Of a stretch of 64,000 bases of DNA, positions 54,401 through 64,000 are shown in pieces. Below the pieces are notes generated by a model that was not told the DNA's origin, did not search any database, and saw only the letters and a list, made by a program, of their open reading frames with translations. Each line of letters opens with the position of its first letter. Position 1 is the stretch's first letter. This DNA comes from Perilla frutescens (Eukaryota > Streptophyta > Magnoliopsida > Lamiales > Lamiaceae), in the NCBI GenBank assembly GCA_026008535.1, contig BRKX01000004.1, positions 12,983,501-13,047,500 on the forward strand, given 5' to 3'. The position numbers and the translations under genes are program-made.

Positions 54401-56128
54401 TTGCATCCCGGTTAACTACGTCTGCTATTCAAACAGCTGAATGACGTAGTGGTGCGAAGAAATTGAATGTTATTGAAATGGTTAGATCAATGATGAGCTA
54501 TTCAAAGTTGTTTATTTCATTTTGCGGATATGACCTAGAAATGACGATTGTCTGTTGGATATCCCAGATGAATGAAAAGTGGTTTATTTTATAGTCCTAA
54601 GAATCAGAAGGACATTGTAAGCACTAATGCCCGATTCTTAGAAGAAGACTATATAATAAGTCACAAGGTTAAGAACAAGATCGTTCTTAATGGTTTGAGG
54701 AATGGACATTCGAATCCTACACCAAAGTGTACAAGAAGGGGTACCACCTAATACTGCACAATGTGTCACGAAGGTACAAAAAATTCTTCATCGCAGTGGG
54801 AGGGTTGTACGCCAACCTAATAGATTCCTTCTTCTAGAAGAATCTTCTGATTTTCTGGAAAGACTAAATGAATTGGATCCCAGAAACTATGATAGAGTAG
54901 TTCAAGATAAGGATGTGGTTCATTGGAAAAATACAATGGAATCTGAAATGGGATCCATAGATCACCATGATAGTGGGAGCTTGTAGAACCACTAAATGTG
55001 GGTAAAACTCATTTGGTGAAAGTGGATCTACAAAAAGAAAAAGAGGATCCAACGGATTATTAGATCTAGAATCTCTTGTCTGTTGCTACTCATTTTAACT
55101 TATTTGTTTGGCAAATAGATATCAAGACAGTTTTTTCTGAACAGAAGTCTTGAGGATAATATCTATATGCGACAAACAAAGGGATTCATTGCTAAAGGCC
55201 AATAGCACTTAGTGTGCTAGCTCAGAGGTCCGTTCGTGGATTTAAGTAAGCATCAAGATCTTGGAATATCCGATCTGACAAAGTTATCCAGTCACGTGGA
55301 TTCGTGGAGAAATCGGATAAAGGTTGTAAGTACAAGAGACGTGACGGAAAGGTGGTGGTCATCCTAGTACCATATGTTAAATAACAACTTGCTTATTGGG
55401 TAACAATGAGAAGGAGTTATCAAACATAGGGGTGTGATTGTCCAGACATTTCGATATGAAGGATTTGGGCTGATGTACTCATCCCGGGTTACCTGTATCG
55501 AAAATGTGCTAGCTAGATTCAACATACAAATTCCAAGAAAGGTTTTATACCTTTCGAGCATGGAATGCATCTATTCAAGGAAATGTGCTACCCAAACACA
55601 TAATGAGATCGATGTGAGAAATGAGATTCCTTATGCTTCTGCAAAAGAAAAACTCATGTATGTTATGTTATGCACTAGGCCCGATATCTGCTATACAGTA
55701 GCATAGTGGGAAGATGTCGTTTTAACCCTAGTTAAGAACAATGGACTGTGGCAAAAAGAATTCTCAAGAGAACTTGAGATAGTATGCTTGTTTACCACTC
55801 GGACAGTCTAATTGCCTTAGGTTATATGGACTTAGTTTTTCCAAAATCGATAAAAAGGATTAGAGTAAATCTTCCTCGGCATATGTGTTTAAATTGGGAA
55901 GAGGAGTCGTGGCATGGAAGAGTAACATAGAAATACATGCTAACTCCACCATGAAAGTCAAGTATGTGGCTGGCTCTGAGGCTACGAAAGACTGTACGGC
56001 TCCATAGCTTCTTGTTGGACTCGGGCATGGTTCCTGATTTGCCTTAGGAGTATCACGGCACACTATGATAACTCTAGTGCAGTGGCAAATTTGAAAAGGA
56101 ATCCATAGTCCATGGGGCAATTAACACA
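54401..56128 (+). pseudogene. Nested Copia pol remnants (RT, RNase H)
   Basis: 54702-54986 reads VTKVQKILHRSGRVVRQPNR, LERLNELDPRNYDRVVQDKD, VHWKNTMESEMGS, the linker before RT. Later pieces include VFSEQKS (from AFLNGSL), ENVLARFNIQ, RNEIPYASAKEKLMYVMLCT, RPDICYTVA. The YVDD motif region at about 55366-55380 is destroyed (YVK then a stop). The RNase H part is only traceable in short frames. Confidence 0.8.
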
Positions 56129-56374
56129 TAGGATTAAAGGACCACCTTATACAAAATATAAGGGAGGAAGATGTGGCAGTGGTCAAGATTGCATTGGAAG
56201 ACAAAAAATGGCTGTCCCATTCACGAGCCTTCCAAGCTCAGACCTTCAATTGTCAAGTGGAGATAATGGGAGTTGATGCAGACCCGGGGCCGTTTTTGAG
56301 TTTATGTTATGTTGGAGAGTTAGCTAGTGTGTTGTTTATACTTGAAACACATGCTTCGAGTATAAGTGGGAGAT

Positions 56375-57837
56375 TGTTGGTTTTGTATACTAGAAAGCTT
56401 GTCTTTGTATACAATAAACAATATTAAGATAATATAGATTGAACAATAATTGCATTCACTGTTTGTGTATATATTTATTGTTATATATTTATATGCATGA
56501 TTCCATGTACTTGCATTGTAGATGATATGGTGTGGGTCAACACACGGTAGAGATCATATCATCGGATTCCTTGCAATGTATTAAAAGGCTCACGGCTTAG
56601 ATGGTCCTGAACCCACCATCGTTACACCGTAGAATAATCTGATAGTTAGTTTATCTTGACTAATTGATTATTCTAGTACACTGGCTTGTGTATTGAGGAG
56701 GATCATGATAGGATACTGTTCTCTATTCTGACCTTAAGTGAGAGAATAAAGATCCACAGAGTTCGGGTTCTGAATTCATATTTTATTGATGAGCATATGT
56801 GTGCATTGTTTGTTACTTTGACTTATCAATGGGTGAGATCCTTTCGTGGGTCAATAAACTCGATATCTTGGGTAGTAACAGTGTATACATGATGTGTCGT
56901 GCAATATGCATGAGCACCGTGTCCTGGTGCGCCAGGTTGATGATGTCCCCTTGAGGAAGCACAAGGATCATGGAAAGCCCTGCAGGCAGAATATTAATTT
57001 ATTCTTATCATGATAAACGGAAGTCGTGCGGTACTACTCAAGGAGAAGATATTAATTAATTATAGATGTCAGAAGCTTACATAATTAATTAATGGACATT
57101 ATTTCTTAAACATGGGGAATGGCTGAACTAAAGGAGAAAGCATATTCGCAAATATGTATTAAATTGGTAGGTCAGTATTATTTCTTTATTGGAATAAAAA
57201 TAATACTTAATTTATTTATTTATATCCATGTCATGGATATTAGAAATTAAATAAATTAATAGGCCAATTTAATATTCTTCTAGATCCCTGTTGTAGCCCA
57301 ATATGACCTAAGTGGACTGAGAATGGAACAAGAGTGGGAGGTCCAAGCCCAATAGGGTTTGGAGAGTTAATTTTTGCCCCCTCCCCTATAATAAGGGAGG
57401 GGGGCCACGAAAATTATAAGGAAAAATACACTCTAATACAGCCCCTCTAAGTGCTCTCTTGATTCCTAGAGTTTCCACAACCGTTTAGTAGTCTGCAGCC
57501 CACCCTGCATCTAAACAAGGTCCGGGAATACAGCAGAAGATCAAGAAGTAGAATATTGGAGCTGTGTGTTTCGAACACCATGAAGATTCACCATGATCAT
57601 GTGTTCTCCATCAACAACGGGATTAGATCTTTAATCCCGTGAGCAACCCGACAAAGTTTGTAAGTACCGGTTTCCATAGAATCTATTTTATTCCGCTGCA
57701 ATAGATTCGAAATTGAAACTTGCATGGTAATTCAACATAGAATAATTATTGTCACACATAAAATTATGATTTACATGAGTTAGAATTAATGGCATCCAAA
57801 TAGATCCTCTGGGGTACAATTCGAGAAAACCCCAACA
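56375..57837 (+). repeat. 3' LTR of the nested Copia
   Basis: 1,463 bp, full length. TATA box (TATAATAA at 57387-57394) between complementary arms CCCCCTCCC and GGGAGGGGG. Preceded by the PPT AAGTGGGAGAT (56364-56374). Confidence 0.95.
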
Positions 57838-58382
57838 CCAACTTGTTTTGGGATGAAGACAGGGTAGTCAGAAGAAAGACAAGCCAAGATTCCTTCTAAA
57901 AAGCTACTTTACTATTCATTTCGAGGGACAAGTAAAATTCCCGAGCGAGCAATTGACCTCAGAATGAAAATCCGTGAATGCGAACGGATTCCTTGAGTCG
58001 AAATACATAAGAGGGGCTAAAAAAGAACAAAACTCTGATCTATGAGGAGGATTTTGTAAATTTCTCAAATCACGAACACTCGCAGAATTTACTATTCACA
58101 ACTTCTTTAAACGCGTTTTAAATCACTGGGAACTCAAATGACTTCAGATTTAAAATCCAAAAACACCGGCATACTCCATGAGTTTAAAACTTTCCAAAAA
58201 GGTCAAAATCGACCAAAACTAAGTTAAGATCAAATTTTCGAAAAAGACAATTTCATGCAAAGTGACTCCTAAAGTCGTGACTGACATCTGACTTTTCTTA
58301 ACCTTTAATTAAACTTCTTCCTTCGTTTCTTAATTACTCTTAATAATCCTCTAAACCTTATCTGAAAATCTGGGGTGTTACA
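57838..58382 (-). repeat. 5' LTR of the chromovirus, proximal part
   Basis: Resumes the chromovirus LTR after the Copia, matching 41177-41722, and ends TGTTACA at 58382. Confidence 0.92.
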
Positions 58383-58581
58383 TCTTCTATCAAGATCTCT
58401 AGCAAAATCTGAATCCACATAGCCAACTACTTCATCTCTAGTCTTTCCAAACTGTGAACAAACATCAGTTGAACCTCTCAAATAGTGACAGATCCATTGA
58501 AATGCTCTCCAATGCTCCTTACCTGGATTGGCCAGGTATCTGCTAACTGCACTCACTGTATGTGCTAAGTCTGGGCGAGAG
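58383..58581 (-). pseudogene. Copia RT-RNase H segment (part 2 of a split element)
   Basis: Minus strand: RPDLAHTVSAVSRYLANPGK, EHWRAFQWICHYLRGSTDV, VGYVDSDFARDLDRR. It ends exactly where KRSLTSYVFTIGG begins at 38906, so the two pieces join across the 19.5-kb chromovirus. The upstream part of the Copia is cut at 58581 by another LTR. Confidence 0.87.
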
Positions 58582-60196
58582 TGACGTGCGGTCGTTTCGC
58601 GCTCAAAATAAATTTGTAATGCTCATGTGCCCACAGCGAGTGTAGTTAGGTTGTGAGTACGGGTCGATCCCACAGAGAGCTGATGTGATTCCACCTTCGA
58701 GTCACCAATCAAAAAGGGAGGTTGTGTGTTGTCACTGTACTAAAAGTAAATCTGCAAAATAACACTAAAAAGAAATATCAAATAATAAAAGTTCTGGCAT
58801 TTGAACTAGAAGTTGGTTTAAGTATAAAACAACTCGATCATGGGCACACTGATTTTCATACATGTTAAGTCACCCAGTTATAGGGACCGGATTCCTCTCT
58901 GCATCCCCTCATTCATCCTTTCATTTTAGGCTTAAAAGTGATTCCTCGTCAAGTAAACCCCCAACCTATCATCCATCCCCTGGTTTCCCTAAGAGATGTA
59001 AATGAATAGACAGCAGTGTGCCTCTAGACGAACCTAGATCTGTTGTGTTTACCGATTCCTCATGTGCCTACAGCAACCCATCGATTCCCTTATTACTATA
59101 TGAATCAACACACAGTCATGATTCACTAATTCAATTAATAGTGGTATGCCCTCTATGTCTAACGAGTGATCAGCCACATTGGGTATTTCAGACACACACT
59201 CACGTGGAATAGGTTGAAGAATCGACAGAAACCTATCATGCATTACTATGCCCATTTCGGCTACACGAGTCCAGATTTGTACTTAAACCATTTTTATTGT
59301 TCAAACACTAGAAATAAAGATCTAGCCAAGCAGGCTAGACATAATTAAAATAGCAGAAATTAAAGACATAATTATAAAGAAAACTTACGAATTTATTATG
59401 CAAAAATCTCAACTCCAACGATGAGAAACATAAACATAATCCTAAGTTCCAATGGCTTAAAGCCTATTGGATTGTTTATAGCTGCCTAAGCAGCGTACGA
59501 AAATGAAATGTAATAAAATAAATTTGAAGCAATGTTTATGACTTCCCAAAAAACTATATTTCCAGAAAATAAAACTAGCTTAAATAGTTACATTTCCGAG
59601 TTTAAGTTTCCCCAAAAAACTGGGGTCTTCACTGGATTCCGGCTCTGGCGTGCTCCATCCTAATCTGTCTAGATAAGCTTTATCCATTTTGTTGACCAAA
59701 TCCCTATTTTTTAGGGATTGGCTTTATCACTTCATCTCTATGCCTCCAGCAGTCATTATCTCATCTATCTCTTAGTTGCCACGCCTCTTAGGAGTCCAGC
59801 TTATCACCAACTCTTATTCAGATATGCAGCCATTCTTTATGCCTCTAGCTTCCAACAGAATCCCAAAATTAACGCATGTGCCCATTCTGGCCTATGGTTG
59901 AGTCTGCGGGAGCAATGTGGGCACGACATCATTTCGTCAGCTTCATCCCTTTCTGATATGCCCATTCTGCTTCCCGAATGTAGGATGAATGCTGAAGAAG
60001 TCCCCAGTGCCTCTGAATATGGTTTATGGCGACGAGATAAACATGAATAATTGGGCATAAAATGTCCCTTTCACCAAACTCGACCTCCGAAATGCCCTTT
60101 GACCGCAACCTGGTTCTTTTCGACTCAAAACAGATTATAAAGGACATTTATGACGAACAAAATGCCCATAAAAATATGAAATAAATGGACTTATCA
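58582..60196 (-). repeat. 3' LTR of a third Gypsy family
   Basis: About 1,615 bp, TGACGTGC to CTTATCA in plus-strand reading. It carries GTGAGTACGGGTCGATCCCA at 58647-58666 and a TTTCGCGCTCAAAATAAATT block seen in plant Gypsy LTRs. On the minus strand it follows AAAGTGTGTGGGTA, a PPT-like tract. Open frames inside it have no domain. Confidence 0.7.
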
Positions 60197-61094
60197 TACC
60201 CACACACTTTAGACATGATTGTCCTCAAGCATGGGATGCAACACATCAAGAAAAAAAAACGAAAAGAAAGAGAAAAGAAACAGACTCACAAAACAAGCAT
60301 GCAAACTGTTAATCAGTGTGGGCACATTAATTCTGATATTTCAACAAAATTCCAAAGTTCCAGCACACAAAAAATAGATCAAAAAATTAGTTTAGCTTCG
60401 TAATCCTCACAAACTCTCTTTGCTCAGTGTTTAGGCTGAGTGTATACACTCAATTCAATGCATTTCTGTTGCATATTCATCCTATAAGCTTGATAAAGTT
60501 CTGCTGTCAATCTCTAGTAACCATAGATGCATAAGTATCAATAGGGCTTTTTAGGCTGAAGTGGGCATTTCGTAATAGGAAAATTTATTACCTGTACAAT
60601 TTCTCTCTCTTTTTTTTAATCGACTACCCTCTTATGCCCTGTTCGGACAATAGATATTTCTTTATCTGGGCATTCTGAACACTTAAGACTAGGGGAAATT
60701 TATTCTCTTTTTTTTTTCTTTTTATCATTTTTTTTTCTTTTTTTCTTTTTTTTATTCCCCCTACTTTTTCTGGCCTTTTCACATATATCCCCTACAATTT
60801 TGCCTCTCCTTTTTTTTCTATTTTTCAGGCTTTTGTGATGCCCTGGCTAAACAAAAAATTTGCCAGGGCCTTTCATAGGCTCAAAAGGGCTGCAAAGCTG
60901 TGTTGTTGGTGGGTCAATCTATATCATGGTGGCTCAGCAAAAGATAGCCTATATCATCTACATATGCATCAACAATTTCAAGATCCTTAAGCAGAACAAT
61001 GGCAAGTTCTAGAACTCCTAAGCATAGAATGTTCACACATGAAGAAAAGAAAGCTGTGAAGTTGGTATACAACATTAGGCTCAAATCTTCCCAG
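60197..61094 (-). other. 3' internal end of the third Gypsy element
   Basis: Starts (minus strand, next to the LTR) with TTGAGGACAATCATGTCTAA and a PPT-like tract, then non-coding T-rich DNA. No coding motif is left before the Copia LTR at 61095. Confidence 0.55.
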
Positions 61095-62514
61095 TGTTGG
61101 GGTTTTTTCTAATTGAACCACCGCAGGATCTAATTGGATGTTCATTAATCCTAATGTCATGTAGATCATAAATTCATGCATCTCATATGTTTTAATTAAC
61201 TAAGTTTAATTAACATGCAAATCCGGTTTAAACGATTCTACTAAAGCGGAAATATGGAATCGAAAAACAACTTACAAATCAAACGACGGGTGGAGGACAA
61301 GATTAAAGGTCTAATCTTGTTGTTGTGTATGATGATGATCGGCGCCTCACAGTGATATTCACTCCTTAGTCTTCTGCTGTATTCCCGGACTGAATCTAGT
61401 TTCAGGGTGGGCTGAAATCTACTAGATCGGTATGGAATCTGTGGAGATAAAGAGAACACAAGAGGAGCTGATCTATTTCCTTAAAATTTTGTCCCCCACC
61501 CTCTTATATATAAGGGGGTGGGCGAAATTTCAGTGTCCCAACCCTACTGGGTTTGGGCCTCTATCTCTTATTCTATCTCCAGTCCATTAAAGTCATGTTG
61601 GGCTACAACAGAGATCTAGAAGAATATTAAATTGGCCTGCTAATTTATTTAATTTTCAATATCCAATAAACTTAGGATATTATTAAATAAATTAAGTATT
61701 ATTTTTATTCCACTAAAGAAATAATACTGACCTACCAATTTAATACATATTTCTGAATATGCTTTCTCCTTTAGTCCAGCCATTCCCCGTGTTTAAGATA
61801 TAATGCCCATTAATTAATTATTTAAGCTTCTGACAGCTATAATTAATTAATATCTTATCCTTTAGTAGTACCACACAAGCTTTACTCATGCACGGAATAA
61901 ATTCCACCTGCAGGGTTTCAGCATGAACTTGCATTTCCTTAAGGGGACACCATTAAACTGGCGCACTAGGACACGGTGCCCCTACATATTGCACGACCCA
62001 TCATAAGTGTAAATGTCACAACCCAAGATATCGAGATTATTGATCCTATGAAAGAATCTTACCCTTTGATAAATCAAAGCTGCAATCACTACACGTATAT
62101 GTCCGCCAACATATAGGGGTTAAGAACCCGAACTCTGTGGATTCTTATTCTTTCATTAAGGTTAGAATAGAGAATAGAATCCTAAGTAGATCCTCCTCAA
62201 TACACTTGCCCATGTATTAGAATAATCAGTTAGTCAAGATAAACAAACTATCAGATTATTCAACGGCGTACCGATAGCAGGTTCAGTGCCATCTAGACCG
62301 TGAGCCTTTTAATACATTACAATGAACCGATGATATGATCTAACCGTGTGTTTACCCACACCATATCATCTACAATGTAAGTATAGTGAACATGCATGTA
62401 AATATAACAATTTAAATGCAAACAGTGACTGCAATTGTATTCATTTTATATCATCATAAAACCATTATTAATAATGTATACAAAAGACAGGTCTTCTAGT
62501 ATACAAAACCAACA
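61095..62514 (-). repeat. 3' LTR of the right-edge Copia
   Basis: 1,420 bp, TGTTGGGG to AACCAACA in plus-strand reading, with the TATA palindrome at about 61484-61530. Confidence 0.94.
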
Positions 62515-62589
62515 ATCTCCCACTTATACTTGAAGCATGTCTTTCAAAAATAAAACAAACTGGCTAACTCTCCAACTCTAACTAAAATC

Positions 62590-64000
62590 TCAAACGGCAA
62601 CCCCGGGTCTGCATCTCACTCCCATTTTCTCCATGTGACCGTAGAAGGTCTTAGCCAGAAGGCTCTTCGTGAATGGATCAGCTAAATTGTCCAACGATGC
62701 AATCTTGACCACTACCACGTCTCCTCTCTTAACGATTTCTCATATAAGATGGTACTTTCTCTCTATGTGTTTACTTTCCTTATGGGCTCTAGGTTCCTTC
62801 GAATTTGCCACTGCACCCGAGTTATCACAATATACCGTGATACTCTTAGGTAAATTAGGAACCACGCTCAAGTCCAACAAGAAGCTCTTGAGCCAGACGG
62901 CCTCTTTTGCAGCCTCAGAGGTAGCTACATATTCGGCCTCCATGGTGGAATCCGCAATGCATTTCTGCTTTATGCTCCTCCATGCAATGGCTTCGCCTCC
63001 CAAGGTAAACATATAGCTTGAGGTAGATTTACTCTGATCTTTATCGGATTGAAAATCTGAGTCCGTGTAACCCAAAGGCACTAGACTATCAGAGCGGTAT
63101 ACCAGCATATAATCTCGAGTCCTTTTCAGGTACTTGAGTATATTCTTAACCGTAGTCTAGTGACCTTGTCCAGGGTTAGACTGATATCTGCTTACTGTGC
63201 CGACTGCATAGCATATATCAGGTCTAGTGCATAGTATAGCATACATAAGGCTTCCCACAGCCGAAGCATATGGAATGCCCTTCATCTCATCTATCTCAGC
63301 CTGTGTGTGGGGACACATATCCTTGGATAGATAAATTCCATGCCTGAAAGGTATAAAAGCTTTCTTGGAATCCTGCATGTTAAACCTAGCTAGCACTGTG
63401 TCGATATATATCGCCTGGGATAAGTACAACATCCTTTTCTGGCGATCTCGAATTATCTTGATGCCAAGGACGTGTCCGGCTTCTCCCAGATCTTTCATAT
63501 CGAACTGCTTGGACAACCACACCCTTATGTTAGATAATACTTTCTTACTGTTTCCAATAAGTAAGATATCATCAACATACAGCACGAGGAAAGCCACCAA
63601 GTTTCCGTCACTCTTCTTGTACACACAGCTCTCATCCGGACATTGCACGAATCCATATGACTGGATAACCTCATCAAACCGGATGTTCCAAGACCTTGAC
63701 GCCTGCTTAAGTCCATAAATGGATCTCTTAAGCTTGCACACTAAGTGCTCTTGGCCTTTAGCAATGAAACCCTCTGGTTACTTCATGTGGATGTTTTCCT
63801 CAAGACTTCCATTCAGGAAAGCTGTCTTGACATCCATCTGTCAAATCTCATAATCCAAATGAGCGGCAATAGACAAGAGAATCCGGATTGACTTAAGCAG
63901 GGCTACCGGTGAAAAGGTTTCCTCATAATCGATCCCTTCTTTCTGAGTATACCCTTTCTCCACCAATCTTGCCTTGAAGGTTTCAACCTTCCCGTCAGCT
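62590..64000 (-). pseudogene. Copia Pol RT-RNase H, one frame with four nonsense mutations
   Basis: Minus-strand frame from the window edge: QMDVKTAFLNGSLEENIHM (a TGA replaces the Trp before it), PEGFIAKGQEHLVCKL (a TAA replaces Gln), SIYGLKQASRSWNIRFDEV, catalytic FLVLYVDDILLIG, RPDICYAVGTVSRYQSNPGQ, then TAG for Trp. It continues TDSDFQSDKDQSKSTSSYMF, MEAEYVATSEAAKEAVWLKS, VYCDNSGAVANSKEPRAHKE, then TGA for Arg, and ends NLADPFTKSLLAKTFYG and a natural stop at 62590. No frameshift is seen. RT and RNase H catalytic residues are present. Confidence 0.9.

Larger units (their letters stand above)
49942..57837 (+). mobile_element. Tork-like Copia nested in the chromovirus LTR, decayed
   Basis: Flanked by perfect CCAAC duplications (49937-49941 and 57838-57842). 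5' LTR 49942-50490 (549 bp), 3' LTR 56375-57837 (1,463 bp). PBS TTGGTATCAGAGC directly after the 5' LTR, PPT AAGTGGGAGAT directly before the 3' LTR. The interior keeps pieces of gag, pre-integrase and pol with many stops and deletions. Confidence 0.95.
38907..58382 (-). mobile_element. Chromovirus (Tekay/Del-like Ty3/gypsy) interrupted by a Copia element
   Basis: LTRs at 38907-41722 and 47917-58382, the latter split by the Copia at 49942-57837. The internal region (41723-47916) reads on the minus strand: Met-tRNA PBS, an extra ORF, gag, protease, RT, RNase H, integrase, chromodomain, PPT. Long LTRs and the C-terminal chromodomain point to the Tekay/Del lineage. It splits an older Copia RNase H; the flanking five bases are TTTTC and TCTTC, an imperfect duplication. 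Stops and frameshifts show it is dead. Confidence 0.92.
61095..64000 (-). mobile_element. Tork-like Copia, 3' part, running off the window
   Basis: 3' LTR 61095-62514, PPT at 62515-62536 (AAGTATAAGTGGGAGAT on the minus strand) and the RT-RNase H part of pol to the window edge. It belongs to the same family as the solo LTR at 12722-14143. The 5' LTR lies outside. Confidence 0.93.

Noticed and set aside
59718..60050. 110-codon frame in the third Gypsy LTR
   Set aside because: Lies within LTR sequence, no motif, and the opposite strand is similarly open.
1..64000. CRISPR array, operons, bacterial promoters or ribosome binding sites
   Set aside because: The sequence is plant nuclear DNA; direct repeats present are LTRs, microsatellites or tandem repeats without spacer structure.

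Overview
The window is nuclear DNA from a flowering plant, most likely a dicot. It is AT-rich, lacks bacterial gene organisation, and is packed with plant-type retrotransposons (Ty1/copia, Ty3/gypsy, LINE), MITEs, long AAT microsatellites, and intron-bearing relics of plant genes (an MLO-family gene, a selenoprotein-H-like gene, a PAO/PTC52-like Rieske oxygenase). I found no intact host gene. The species cannot be named from what I see.

Left part (1-10095): the RNase H end of a LINE; AT-rich DNA with AAT arrays and a ~190-bp tandem repeat; an 888-bp Mutator-like MITE with long terminal inverted repeats and a 9-bp target duplication; then exons of an MLO-like gene split by a 4.55-kb Copia element on the minus strand. 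That Copia element has both LTRs, PBS, PPT, a GATGC target duplication and one visible frameshift. It sits immediately before an MLO 3' splice site.

Middle (10096-21775): two decayed copies of one Gypsy family in opposite orientation, joined at about 14309 (LTR-gag > < gag-LTR). Each gag is interrupted by a solo LTR of one Tork-like Copia family, and each solo LTR has a perfect 5-bp target duplication. A minus-strand Tork-like pol fragment and the 5' end of a SIRE-like Copia follow.

21776-34644: a full-length 12.9-kb Athila/Tat-type Gypsy element on the plus strand (2-kb LTRs, gag-protease with in-frame stops, RT, RNase H, integrase, an extra ORF in the env position, two PPT-like tracts). 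34645-38096: CACTA-like hairpin repeats, then degenerate selenoprotein-H-like and PTC52-like gene fragments and a Tourist-like MITE.

38097-64000 is nested. An old Copia fragment (38097-38906 and 58383-58581) was split by a chromovirus (Tekay/Del-like Gypsy, 38907-58382, minus strand). The right LTR of that chromovirus was split by a Tork-like Copia (49942-57837). A further Gypsy LTR (58582-60196) and a second Tork-like Copia (61095 to the window end) follow.

The most unusual observations are: a 258-codon extra ORF between the 5' LTR and gag of the chromovirus; a GC-stem palindrome around the TATA box of the Tork-like LTRs that keeps pairing despite sequence change; an exactly measurable 914-bp promoter-removing LTR deletion; and the retrotransposon inserted at the MLO splice acceptor. 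Coding domains are named by motif recognition only; no database search was run.
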